A stretch of DNA of 38,033 bases from a virus: positions 1 to 38,033 of the IMG/VR virus record IMGVR_UViG_3300048930_000277. The stretch is one strand, 5' to 3'. The notes beneath the pieces were generated by a model. That model made no database searches. It was not told the origin of the DNA and was given only the letters and a program-made list of their open reading frames with translations. The translations under genes and the position numbers were made by a program. Shown here one piece after another: positions 1-4,943 of this stretch (the stretch's first letter is position 1; each line of letters opens with the position of its first letter).

Positions 1-127
1 TTTGTCCAAAATAGAATTGTCCAAATCCGAAAAAAAAACCGAAACCGATCTGAAAGAAAAGACCATTAGCAAGAATAAGTCCGTTTCCAAAGAGAAACAA
101 GGCAAATTCCCTTGGTGGTGGATAGTG
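1..127. repeat. Terminal direct repeat (copy 1)
   Basis: Bases 1-127 are identical to 37907-38033. A 127-base exact overlap equals a common maximum k-mer size in short-read assemblers, so this is most simply the closure overlap of a circular contig and not a biological terminal repeat. The unit genome would be 37,906 bp. Circularly permuted headful-packaged phage DNA, or a circular episome, would both assemble this way. Confidence 0.9.
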
Positions 128-199
128 ATTGCTTTAGTGCTTTACCTTGCAATTTCCTATTTGAGAAAAACGCTTAATCCTTTGGGGTGGATTGGTTAA
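2..199 (+). CDS. C-terminal part of unimolecular-spanin-like protein
   Basis: This is the 3' third of the gene that starts at 37518 and crosses the contig junction. Positions 2-127 duplicate 37908-38033, and 128-199 hold the last 23 codons and the stop. It has no start of its own: the TTG at 2 is an internal codon. The segment is a Lys/Glu/Ser-rich linker followed by a C-terminal membrane segment (about WWWIVIALVLYLAISYL) and a short tail ending GWIG. With the N-terminal lipobox of the other part, this gives the topology of a unimolecular spanin. See the entry at 37518. Confidence 0.85.
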   Translation: MSKIELSKSEKKTETDLKEKTISKNKSVSKEKQGKFPWWWIVIALVLYLAISYLRKTLNPLGWIG

Positions 200-210
200 T
201 TCGTTTTACA

Positions 211-271
211 CGACATTTAGAGGTATAAACGAAACTGTTTTGGTTGTGGTTGCGTTTATACACATGTTAGC
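211..271 (-). repeat. attC-like site at the distal end of the array
   Basis: The stem arms are 223-235 and 249-261 (GTATAAACG pairs with CGTTTATAC, 12 of 13 positions), flanked by a GTTAGC core at 266-271. The left core is poor (ACGAC at 209-213). The TAA stop of the 267-728 gene lies inside the core. The right arm plus core (249-271) recurs exactly at 3270-3292. The hairpin also separates the convergent late operon from the array and could act as a terminator, although no T-tract follows it. Confidence 0.65.
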
Positions 272-728
272 GGTCAGCTAAGGAAGACAGCATCACGCCA
301 GTAAGACAGTAGTAGAAATTTTGCAATTCGTGGACAAACTCCATTTTGCTAAATCTATGACCCTCAAAATCGAAAGTATAGGTGTTGTTCCATTCGCCTT
401 TTGAAAATGGTTTTGATAACACAAAATCAAGTATCATTCCACCACTCTTAAAGTCCTTACCTATGTATCCATTTTTATAGTCTTTGTCGGAAAATCCAAA
501 CTTCAAAAGCCACTCTTCGGTTAATGGAATAGGCGAATGAACAAGATTAAATCCTTTCGGGTCTTCGGTAAGCCATTTAAGGTCTTGCCAGTCTATTACG
601 GTAGGCAAAATTTCTCCTTCTGCTGTATCGTAATTTAAAATGTTTCCGCACTTCAAATCGTGGATTGAAAAAGCCGAACCGCTAACAGCAGTTTGGCAAG
701 ATGCGGGGTTTTGTACTTCGTTTGACAT
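267..728 (-). CDS. Cassette protein, 153 aa, IPLTEEWLLKFGF family
   Basis: The function is unknown. The body carries DLKCGN near the start, PIPLTEEWLLKFGF in the middle and VHELQNFYYCLTG at the end, a pattern I associate with a widespread small Bacteroidetes/phage family whose members usually begin with Met just before an equivalent of DLKCGN. That Met is absent here. The only ATG lies 14 codons upstream of the recombination core, inside the preceding attC-like site, and residues 1-14 (MSNEVQNPASCQTA) are encoded by the site's loop and arm. Val15-Ser16 are the core GTT-AGC. The TAA stop lies inside the GTTAGC of the next site (266-271). It is the last cassette of the array. Confidence 0.75.
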   Translation of the reverse strand: MSNEVQNPASCQTAVSGSAFSIHDLKCGNILNYDTAEGEILPTVIDWQDLKWLTEDPKGFNLVHSPIPLTEEWLLKFGFSDKDYKNGYIGKDFKSGGMILDFVLSKPFSKGEWNNTYTFDFEGHRFSKMEFVHELQNFYYCLTGVMLSSLADR

Positions 729-812
729 ATTGTGCTAAATTTTAAGTTAAGTAATTCTAATCGGCTTTAGTGCTGAAAGTCCCGCACCTCGCCAAGCTGC
801 GGAACGTTAGCA
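681..812 (-). repeat. attC-like site with leader ATG in the loop
   Basis: Cores are GCTAAC at 681-686 and GTTAGC at 806-811. The arms around 690-707 (TTTGGCAAGATGCGGG) and 781-796 (CCCGCACCTCGCCAA) pair with two G/A transitions. The loop of about 75 bases contains, on the minus strand, an A/T-rich leader and the ATG (728) of the next gene. Length is about 131 bp, within the usual attC size range. Confidence 0.8.
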
Positions 813-818
813 CCAATA

Positions 819-1070
819 CTAAGAAACATCGTTCGTTTCAAGAACATCACTTTTCTTGGTACTCATAAAACTTGGCGTTAATGGCTGGTTAAAAGTCAGT
901 AAGCAAAGCCAAACTTCACCTTTCAATAAAATCCTTAGCCGTTCCCTAAATGTCAATTTCCAGCACGTTACTACCTCGCCTTTTTCATCCCTAAACGCTG
1001 GTAATTGATTATATTCTGGTTGGTCTTTTGCAAATGTTACATTGCATTCTTTAAATTTTGTTGGTTTCAT
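819..1070 (-). CDS. Hypothetical cassette protein, 83 aa
   Basis: The start is ATG at 1070 (MKPTKFKE). A longer reading from TTG at 1094 would overlap the upstream gene and is not preferred. The TAA of the upstream gene (1072-1074) is one base from this ATG, so the two are probably translated together. The sequence has KDQPEYNQLPAFRDEKG, TCWKLTFRERLRILLKGEVWLCLLTFNQPLTPS and a polar tail. I recognise this as a recurrent small unknown in Bacteroidetes and their phages, where the LTFRERLR...GxVWLCLLTFxQPLxPS pattern is conserved. No catalytic motif is visible. Confidence 0.75.
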   Translation of the reverse strand: MKPTKFKECNVTFAKDQPEYNQLPAFRDEKGEVVTCWKLTFRERLRILLKGEVWLCLLTFNQPLTPSFMSTKKSDVLETNDVS

Positions 1071-1071
1071 A

Positions 1072-1395
1072 TTATTTAAAATTAGATTGTTCAACGTTTG
1101 CTACTGTAATAAATCCACGTTCTAATTCAGAAATAATCCAGCGTAAATGCTCGGCACTATCCCTAAATCCTTTTTCGTGTGCTAAGTGTATGTTTCCTAC
1201 CAATCCCTGCACAAGAACGTTAGATAAAACCTTAGAACCTGCTTCGGTGGGCAAATCTTCTTTATCTAAATATTGGTGTCTTACTAAGTTATCACTAACC
1301 CCCAGATTGAAATCCGTTGCTACGTGTTTCGAGGTTGTCATTTCTTTTTTGTGTTCTAAAGTGAGAACTACTTTTGCTTCAAATGAAAATTCCAT
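1072..1395 (-). CDS. Hypothetical cassette protein, 107 aa
   Basis: ATG at 1395 follows the attC-like site at 1436-1517 by about 40 bases, so this cassette has its own start. The protein is soluble and of mixed charge, with no membrane segment or Cys motif. Its C-terminal half (SNVLVQGLVGNIHLAHEKGFRDSAEHLRWIISELERGFITV) looks alpha-helical. It is followed with one base between by the 83-aa gene, making a two-gene cassette. I do not recognise a function. Confidence 0.7.
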   Translation of the reverse strand: MEFSFEAKVVLTLEHKKEMTTSKHVATDFNLGVSDNLVRHQYLDKEDLPTEAGSKVLSNVLVQGLVGNIHLAHEKGFRDSAEHLRWIISELERGFITVANVEQSNFK

Positions 1396-1435
1396 ATTAT
1401 TGTTTTTAAATTAAATTGTGAGTGAAAGTACTGGT

Positions 1436-1517
1436 GCTAACAAAGGCTAAAAAACATAGCCAATTAACATTGTGCTGATTACATATCGCACGATATTTTA
1501 GCCCTGAGACGTTATTC
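1436..1517 (-). repeat. attC-like site
   Basis: Cores are GCTAAC at 1436-1441 and GTTATT at 1511-1516. Arms GGCTAAAA (1445-1452) and TTTTAGCC (1496-1503) pair perfectly. Read on the minus strand, the spacer between the first core and its arm is 7 nt and on the other side 3 nt, the same asymmetry as at other sites. The loop holds a small palindrome (ATATCGCACGATAT, 1483-1496). No usable leader ATG runs through this site. Confidence 0.75.
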
Positions 1518-1616
1518 ACTTTCAGCCACACACCCACATTCCTTACAGATAAACATATCCTTTAATTTGTACATTGTGGAGTTACAGTAGGCACTCTTTA
1601 GATCGGTTGAGGTCAT
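1512..1616 (-). CDS. Small Cys-rich peptide, 34 aa (CxxCxC)
   Basis: ATG at 1616-1614 overlaps the TGA of the upstream HTH gene (ATGA). The TAA stop (1514-1512) lies inside the GTTATT core of the next site. The product MTSTDLKSAYCNSTMYKLKD continues to a CKECGC motif and ends AESE. Four cysteines suggest a small zinc-ribbon-like or redox fold. Two junctions of this kind in so short a frame argue that it is real. Function unknown. Confidence 0.55.
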   Translation of the reverse strand: MTSTDLKSAYCNSTMYKLKDMFICKECGCVAESE

Positions 1617-1807
1617 ATTTCAAAAATTTCATCTTGCGTTAAACCTGTATGCTGTTTTATTGCTTCGATTGTCTTTATAGTTGTCAATCGGTCGCTGTCA
1701 TCTCTTATCCAGTTCCTAATGGTGGATATTGATTTTCCTGTACTAAGTGATAGTTTTAGCTTTACATCCTCTGTAATGGCTTTTCTTGCTTTTTTTGATA
1801 GTTTCAT
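1613..1807 (-). CDS. Small helix-turn-helix protein, 64 aa
   Basis: ATG at 1807. The sequence KARKAITEDVKLKLSLSTGKSISTIRNWIRDDSDRLTTIKTIEAIKQHTGLTQDEIFEI fits a compact Cro-like/lambda-repressor-like fold: helix, a turn with STGKSISTIRNWI as recognition segment, then a C-terminal helix. It is translationally coupled (ATGA) to a 34-aa Cys-rich peptide. It could be a regulator of its own cassette or an antitoxin-like partner; neither is shown. The upstream minus-strand leader (1808-1913) is A/T-rich and holds a 10-codon mini-ORF starting at about 1870. Confidence 0.7.
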   Translation of the reverse strand: MKLSKKARKAITEDVKLKLSLSTGKSISTIRNWIRDDSDRLTTIKTIEAIKQHTGLTQDEIFEI

Positions 1808-1913
1808 ATTTAAATATTTTTTATATCCAATATCTTTTAAGTATTGTTCGTGTTTTTCTTTTGTGTCATAGTTTTAAAGTTTAATTCCGAACTGATTTGG
1901 TTGATTTTCTGGC

Positions 1914-1991
1914 GGGTAACACGGTATAAAAAACAGTTGCCAAATTCTCTGTACGGATAGGCAACCGTTTCTTATACCCATTCCGTTATAT
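1914..1991 (-). repeat. attC-like site, long stem
   Basis: Cores are GGGTAAC (1914-1920) and GTTATAT (1985-1991). Arms 1923-1941 and 1961-1979 pair at 17 of 19 positions (GGTATAA...GTTGCC with GGCAAC...TTATACC). On the minus strand the spacers are 6 and 2 nt. The loop is short, about 19 nt. An open reading frame starts in the arm (ATGGGTATAAG) and passes through the site but does not join the HTH gene. Confidence 0.8.
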
Positions 1992-1997
1992 GCAATG

Positions 1998-2327
1998 CTA
2001 TGACTGCATACCGTTCAAAAACTTTTCTACACTCTTGTAAGTGTTCCGATGTATCTCTTGCCAACTGTCGGTATCTTCACCAAGCCTTTCAATCTTATCA
2101 ATACCTTCAACACCTATTTGACAATACACCCGAACCATAGATACATCATCACACTTATTTGTGTTTAAGTAATAATAGCCGTTCTTTCTTTCAGCTGAAA
2201 AAGTTTTTTCACTACCAAAGAAACCGTTATCAATATGACCAGCTAATCTTCTCCAATCATCGGAAGATAAATCACTGCATATAACACGGGTTTGGCAAAA
2301 TGGCTGTTCAGTAATTCTATTTGACAT
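1998..2327 (-). CDS. Hypothetical cassette protein, 109 aa, leader supplied by attC
   Basis: ATG at 2327 lies in the loop of the preceding attC-like site. Residues 1-14 (MSNRITEQPFCQTR) are site-encoded, and Val15-Ile16 are the core GTT-ATA. The leader matches that of the 267-728 gene at MSN, P and CQT plus the core Val, reflecting related sites. The body (from CSDLSSDDWRRL) is soluble, with aromatic residues and a C-terminal helix, and no motif that I recognise. It ends with TAG just outside the next core. Confidence 0.7.
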   Translation of the reverse strand: MSNRITEQPFCQTRVICSDLSSDDWRRLAGHIDNGFFGSEKTFSAERKNGYYYLNTNKCDDVSMVRVYCQIGVEGIDKIERLGEDTDSWQEIHRNTYKSVEKFLNGMQS

Positions 2328-2403
2328 TTGTTTTTAATTTTAAAGTTTAGTAATTCTATTTAGCATCGGGTTCAGCCACTTCGCCAAGGATAATCCGATA
2401 GCC
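2279..2403 (-). repeat. attC-like site with a mutated core
   Basis: The left core ATATAAC (2279-2285) is followed by an arm at 2287-2306 (CGGGTTTGGCAAAATGGCTG). The right arm is 2373-2387 (CAGCCACTTCGCCAA). The right core is GATAGCC at 2397-2403, where GTT has become GAT. In canonical integrons the GTT triplet is required for strand exchange, so this end may be dead. The loop carries the ATG of the 1998-2327 gene behind an A/T-rich leader. Confidence 0.65.
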
Positions 2404-2410
2404 TGTGCGT

Positions 2411-2563
2411 TTAAATCTTTTTCTTTTCTTTTTCCCAACGCTCAATAAGAAATCCGATTAATCCAGAAATATTTTCCTTACCAAATAACTCCTTTGATAA
2501 AGAACGAGCCTTCTCCTGTTGTTCAGGAGTAAGGCTTATCGTTACTTTTTTAGTGTTGCTCAT
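2411..2563 (-). CDS. Ribbon-helix-helix protein, 50 aa
   Basis: ATG at 2563 lies two bases after the TAA of the 87-aa gene, so the two form a short operon. The product begins MSNTKKVTISLTPEQQEKAR and continues SLSKELFGKENISGLIGFLIERW with a basic tail. The beta strand (KKVTISL), helix (PEQQEKARSLSKELF) and second helix after a Gly turn (ISGLIGFLIERWEKE) are typical of CopG/Arc-type DNA-binding proteins. It may autoregulate the pair or be an antitoxin; no toxin fold is recognisable in its partner. Confidence 0.7.
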   Translation of the reverse strand: MSNTKKVTISLTPEQQEKARSLSKELFGKENISGLIGFLIERWEKEKKKI

Positions 2564-2565
2564 AA

Positions 2566-2829
2566 TTAATAATCAAAAATTGATTCATAAGCAGCATTTG
2601 GATAATGCGTATGGTCCATTTCTTCATCTTCGCTCACAAACGTATCATTAGCCAATTCTGCTAAAGTACTTCTGTAAATTGTACTATTTTCAGGATCAGA
2701 AAAAGGCTCGCTAATTCCCCATCTATTAACGTCAAGTGCATACATAGGCTTTCCGTACGTGCTTCTATTGGTTACTACTTGTGCTAATTTAGCTACTTCT
2801 GTTCGGTGGTTTAATAATGCAAAGTTCAT
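2566..2829 (-). CDS. Hypothetical cassette protein, 87 aa
   Basis: ATG at 2829 lies about 40 bases downstream of a well-formed minus-strand promoter (2872-2902). The protein is acidic: it opens MNFALLNHRTEVAKLAQVV, has a central LDVNRWGISEPFSDPENSTIY and an Asp/Glu-rich C-terminus ending ESIFDY. No family is recognised. It is followed immediately by a ribbon-helix-helix gene. The acidic, possibly DNA-mimicking composition next to a DNA-binding partner recalls a toxin-antitoxin or anti-restriction pair, which is speculation. Confidence 0.65.
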   Translation of the reverse strand: MNFALLNHRTEVAKLAQVVTNRSTYGKPMYALDVNRWGISEPFSDPENSTIYRSTLAELANDTFVSEDEEMDHTHYPNAAYESIFDY

Positions 2830-2871
2830 AATTTTCTGTTTTAAGTTGAAGCTTCATTGCTAACAACACTT

Positions 2872-2902
2872 CAAAGATAAGTATTTAATTTGTATTTACA
2901 AA
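2872..2902 (-). promoter_or_regulatory. Internal array promoter (TTTG-N19-TATCTTTG)
   Basis: On the minus strand TTTG (2902-2899) is followed after 19 nt by TATCTTTG (2879-2872), matching the Bacteroidetes primary-sigma consensus TTTG...TAnnTTTG. Transcription would start near 2866 and reach ATG at 2829. This gives the distal half of the array its own promoter. A lone GTTAGC core (minus strand, 2864-2859) lies at the predicted start. Confidence 0.65.
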
Positions 2903-2906
2903 CTAT

Positions 2907-3017
2907 TTATAAAAAATATTTTTCCACCCCTAAAAAGAAAAGAAAAAGTGTCCGTGCTAAATTGAAAGTGAGTGCTTTTAATACCGCACCAGACACACAA
3001 CAATGTATAACCGCCAT
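2907..3017 (-). CDS. Possible small hydrophobic peptide, 36 aa
   Basis: A frame opens with ATG at 3017 in the loop of the short attC-like site and runs 36 codons (starts MAVIHCCVSGAVLKAL, ends GVEKYFL). The second half (LARTLFLFFLGV) could cross a membrane. It ends just before the promoter at 2902. Too short to be sure; it may simply be an open stretch through a recombination site. Confidence 0.3.
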   Translation of the reverse strand: MAVIHCCVSGAVLKALTFNLARTLFLFFLGVEKYFL

Positions 3018-3047
3018 TAAAACGAGCGGTTATACTCAACGTTATCT
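2995..3047 (-). repeat. Short attC-like site
   Basis: Perfect 10-bp arms GTATAACCGC (3005-3014) and GCGGTTATAC (3026-3035) are flanked by CACAAC (2996-3001) and GTTATC (3041-3046). On the minus strand the spacers are 5 and 3 nt. At about 53 bp it is near the lower attC size limit. Its loop (CATTAAAACGA) is the same as that of the site at 4358-4409, so the two are recent relatives. Confidence 0.8.
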
Positions 3048-3198
3048 ACTCATTAAACTCATCTTTCCAAAGGTGCGCAATGGCGAACTTTACGAAAGAA
3101 GTTAGACCTCCGCGCCCTGTATAGTGCCGTGCTATTCTGTCAGCTTTTTTCGCTTCCTCAATCGTGTATTTTATCGATCCTTGTTTTGTTTTGCTCAT
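3046..3198 (-). CDS. Small basic protein, 50 aa, RHH-like
   Basis: ATG at 3198; the TAG stop (3048-3046) shares one base with the GTTATC core of the next site. The product begins MSKTKQGSIKYTIEEAKKAD and continues with RIARHYTGRGGLTSFVKFAI, ending HLWKDEFNE. A strand (GSIKYTI), a helix (EEAKKADRIARHY), a Gly turn and a second helix (LTSFVKFAIAHLW) match the arrangement of the ribbon-helix-helix protein at 2411-2563. Probably a DNA-binding protein; the target is unknown. Confidence 0.6.
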   Translation of the reverse strand: MSKTKQGSIKYTIEEAKKADRIARHYTGRGGLTSFVKFAIAHLWKDEFNE

Positions 3199-3248
3199 AA
3201 TTTTAGGTTTTAATTGATTTCATAAATTAAATTTTTAATAGTTTTATT

Positions 3249-3293
3249 GTGTATCATATTACCACTTTAGTTGCGTTTATACACATGTTAGCC
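3249..3293 (-). repeat. Degraded attC-like site
   Basis: The right half is intact: 3270-3292 is identical to 249-271, including GTTAGC at 3287-3292. The left arm is reduced to GTGTAT (3249-3254), which pairs with ATACAC (3279-3284). The TAA of the 3288-3527 gene lies in the core. It looks like a site that has lost its other half. Confidence 0.5.
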
Positions 3294-3527
3294 ACCATTT
3301 GATGACCATTCATTAGGAAAATTATCTACTGAAAGAATTGGCTTATTAGCACACTCTTTCATTTTATCCAATACCCAATTTATACCTTCTATACTTTCAG
3401 CCCCTACAATTACGCCATTTGCAGTATAACTATTTACCTTCCCTTCTTCATCGTAATAAACCTCGTGTATTTGAAAAAACCAACCATCACCATCTTTGTG
3501 TGCTAATATTCTGTGATTCCAACCCAT
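3288..3527 (-). CDS. Hypothetical cassette protein, 79 aa (NHRILAHK...FQIHEVYY)
   Basis: I chose ATG at 3527, 14 bases inside the cassette after the GTTAGCC core, over a GTG at 3560 that lies in the attC arm. The TAA is inside the GTTAGC core of the next site. The sequence has NHRILAHKDGDGWFFQIHEVYYDEEGKVNSYTANG and a helix with LDKMKECANKPIL. I recognise this as a recurrent small family of unknown function in Bacteroidetes, probably an all-beta domain followed by a helix. This cassette has the standard integron layout: core, short leader, ORF, stop in the next site. Confidence 0.75.
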   Translation of the reverse strand: MGWNHRILAHKDGDGWFFQIHEVYYDEEGKVNSYTANGVIVGAESIEGINWVLDKMKECANKPILSVDNFPNEWSSNGG

Positions 3528-3539
3528 AATAAAAACGGT

Positions 3540-3661
3540 GGCTAACAAAGTATATAGCACATAGCCTGTTAGCCATTTTTTAAACTATGTGCGGTTATTA
3601 AATTATTTTCTTTTTTGCTTAGGTATGTGAGTGGCTACGTGCCATATACAAACCGTTAGGC
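3540..3661 (-). repeat. attC-like site, 17-bp arms
   Basis: Cores are GGCTAAC (3540-3546) and GTTAGGC (3655-3661), a perfect 7-bp inverted pair except one base and matching the canonical RYYYAAC/GTTRRRY. Arms 3550-3566 and 3633-3649 (GTATATAGCACATAGCC with GGCTACGTGCCATATAC) differ at two positions. On the minus strand the spacers are 5 and 3 nt. The loop carries an ATG (3576) whose frame enters the core as GTT-AGC, but it is out of frame with the cassette gene that follows. Confidence 0.85.
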
Positions 3662-3931
3662 AACATTGGAAGCCAACCAATCTACCAAATCACTTACTTT
3701 TTCAAAATCATCTATTCTTGTTTCTCCTTCTTTTATTGTGCAATCGAATTGCAATTCTGCTTCCATTACAATTTCTACAAAGTCAAGGTCGTCCAACCAG
3801 CCTTTTACTTGTTCATCAATTTCAGTATCAGGTGCAATTGTATTAATTACAGATAAACAACGTTGCCTAACATCGGCTATATTCAATGCCGAGTTTTCTG
3901 CTTTATTCAAGTTTTCGTTTTCTTTACTCAT
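3656..3931 (-). CDS. Acyl-carrier-protein-like, attachment Ser replaced by Asp
   Basis: Residues 19-91 read like an acyl carrier protein: a helix (DVRQRCLSVINTI), then WLDDLDFVEIVMEAELQFDCTI, then EGETRIDDFEKVSDLVDWL. ACPs have D-S-L-D before the second helix, with Ser carrying phosphopantetheine. Here residues 47-50 are D-D-L-D, so the carrier Ser is Asp48 and the protein cannot be charged in the usual way. ATG (3931) and residues 1-20 lie in the upstream attC-like site, and Val21-Arg22 are the core GTT-AGG. Without the site the ACP body has no Met start. The TAA is in the core of the next site. It may be a decoy or structural ACP mimic. Confidence 0.7.
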   Translation of the reverse strand: MSKENENLNKAENSALNIADVRQRCLSVINTIAPDTEIDEQVKGWLDDLDFVEIVMEAELQFDCTIKEGETRIDDFEKVSDLVDWLASNVA

Positions 3932-3996
3932 TTTATCTGTTATTTAAAGTTTATACTATTTAATTCGGCACTGAAATATAGCCGTAGCCGTTAGCA
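3865..3996 (-). repeat. attC-like site with leader ATG in the loop
   Basis: Cores are GCCTAAC (3865-3871) and GTTAGCA (3990-3996). Arms 3874-3892 and 3965-3984 (CGGCTATATTCAATGCCGA with TCGGCACTGAAATATAGCCG) pair with one unpaired base and one transition. An extra base in one arm is typical of attC sites, where it sets strand choice. On the minus strand the loop contains AACTTTAAATAACAGATAAA and then the ATG (3931) of the ACP-like gene. Confidence 0.85.
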
Positions 3997-4017
3997 TTCA
4001 TAGCTGACATTCTGCAT

Positions 4018-4317
4018 TTATTCAACATTTATCACTTCACATTCCGAAAAATCAATTCCGTAAGGTAAATAGCTTTCACAACTTGCTACTTCGTCTTTCG
4101 GTCGCTTTATCTTCAATGTCGTACCATTATCCATTACAACAACTATTTCTTCTGCTTTTGGTAGTTCTTTATTCCAAAAGCGATTACAATCTCTTACGTG
4201 TTTAGTTACAGGGTCAATTAATGATTCTAATTCGGTTCTCGCTTTTCTGAATCGCTCCCTAAGTTCTATTTCTTTTTGAATGAGTTGTTTAAACTCCATT
4301 GATTTTTCTTTGTCCAT
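4018..4317 (-). CDS. Hypothetical cassette protein, 99 aa
   Basis: ATG at 4317 lies 40 bases after the preceding core, so the start belongs to the cassette. Residues 1-45 are strongly helical and charged (EFKQLIQKEIELRERFRKARTELESL), probably a coiled coil. The rest contains DGTT-like (MDNGTTLKIKRPKDEV) and an acidic C-terminus (DFSECEVINVE). No recognisable family. It ends TAA at 4018, 22 bases before the next core. Confidence 0.7.
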   Translation of the reverse strand: MDKEKSMEFKQLIQKEIELRERFRKARTELESLIDPVTKHVRDCNRFWNKELPKAEEIVVVMDNGTTLKIKRPKDEVASCESYLPYGIDFSECEVINVE

Positions 4318-4357
4318 ATTTCAATTAAAATTTATCGTTAATAATCCGCTACGAAAT

Positions 4358-4409
4358 GCTAACACTATATAAGCCACATTAAAACGATGGCTTATACTCA
4401 ACGTTAGCG
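4358..4409 (-). repeat. Short attC-like site
   Basis: Cores are GCTAAC (4358-4363) and GTTAGC (4403-4408), perfectly inverted. Arms TATAAGCCA (4368-4376) and TGGCTTATA (4388-4396) pair perfectly. The loop CATTAAAACGA is shared with the site at 2995-3047, as is TATACTCAACGTTA on the right. About 51 bp. The TAA of the 4404-4622 gene lies in the core. Confidence 0.85.
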
Positions 4410-4622
4410 GTAATTCTTGCGAACCTTGTTCAACCATTCTTCCGCTTTATCAAGTATTTCTTCGTGTGAGCCTTCTACATACCTAACACCTTTCACTGTA
4501 TATATTCTTCCGTATGCCATTAGATTTTCTATTATCAAAATTGCTTCTGATAAAGAACTACCGCTAACAACACCTAAATCGCTATTGGCGGTTTCTTCTG
4601 TATTCAAATTTTCGTGTTTCAT
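4404..4622 (-). CDS. Hypothetical cassette protein, 72 aa, leader supplied by attC
   Basis: ATG at 4622 is in the loop of the preceding site. Residues 1-18 (MKHENLNTEETANSDLGV) are site-encoded, and Val19-Ser20 are the core GTT-AGC. The cassette part begins GSSLSEAILIIENLMAYG and continues RIYTVKGVRYVEGSHEEILDKAEEWLNKVRK, a helix-strand-helix arrangement of unknown function. The TAA stop is inside the next core (GTTAGC). Both ends of the reading frame are therefore set by recombination sites. Confidence 0.75.
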   Translation of the reverse strand: MKHENLNTEETANSDLGVVSGSSLSEAILIIENLMAYGRIYTVKGVRYVEGSHEEILDKAEEWLNKVRKNYR

Positions 4623-4693
4623 TGTTACTTTATTTTAAGTTGATAATTGCGTGTTTTAAATCGCCAACAGCGTTTAGCTGCGGCACGTTGGGA
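4562..4693 (-). repeat. attC-like site with leader ATG in the loop
   Basis: Cores are CGCTAAC (4562-4568) and GTTGGGA (4687-4693). Arms CTAAATCGCTATTGGCG (about 4574-4590) and CGCCAACAGCGTTTAG (4662-4677) pair with one unpaired base and one transition. Minus-strand spacers are 9 and 5 nt, again a difference of about 4. The loop holds AACTTAAAATAAAGTAACA followed by the ATG at 4622. Confidence 0.8.
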
Positions 4694-4702
4694 GTGAATG
4701 AC

Positions 4703-4906
4703 CTAAAGGTCGTGTTGCTCCGCTTTAATTTTTTCAGCTAAATAGTCAATATGTTTTTTCAATGACATAACATTTTCTTTATCTAACCAAAAGAATCTAT
4801 CACCGCACATTGGCGCTTTCATTACTATCTCTATTTCGTTTTCAATATCAAAATCAGAAAATGTTATTTCTCGGTTTCCGTGTTTTAACGATAGTGATTT
4901 TTCCAT
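4703..4906 (-). CDS. Hypothetical cassette protein, 67 aa
   Basis: ATG at 4906 follows the preceding core by about 40 bases. Two strands (REITFSDFDIEN and EIEIVMKAP) are followed by FFWLDKENVMSLKKHIDYLAEKI, in which W-L-D/N-K-E...L-x-x-H/L-x-Y-L is a pattern I have seen in small Bacteroidetes hypothetical proteins. No enzymatic motif. It ends TAG, about 10 bases before the GTTGGGA core. Confidence 0.7.
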   Translation of the reverse strand: MEKSLSLKHGNREITFSDFDIENEIEIVMKAPMCGDRFFWLDKENVMSLKKHIDYLAEKIKAEQHDL

Positions 4907-4943
4907 AGTTTAAAAAATTAAGACTCCCGCACCACTCATTCAC

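Noticed and set aside
1-127. True short direct terminal repeat of a linear genome
   Set aside because: Length equals a common assembler k-mer, and a gene reads through the joint; circular overlap is the simpler explanation.
1058-1414. Plus-strand open frames in the array (1058-1414, 3631-3846, 3666-3947, 4417-4638)
   Set aside because: They lie opposite better minus-strand genes, have low-complexity Ser/Leu/Phe composition typical of reverse complements, and run across recombination cores.
2890-3105. Plus-strand open frame of 71 aa
   Set aside because: It is Lys-rich at the start from A/T tracts, covers an attC-like site, and opposes the minus-strand promoter and the 50-aa gene.
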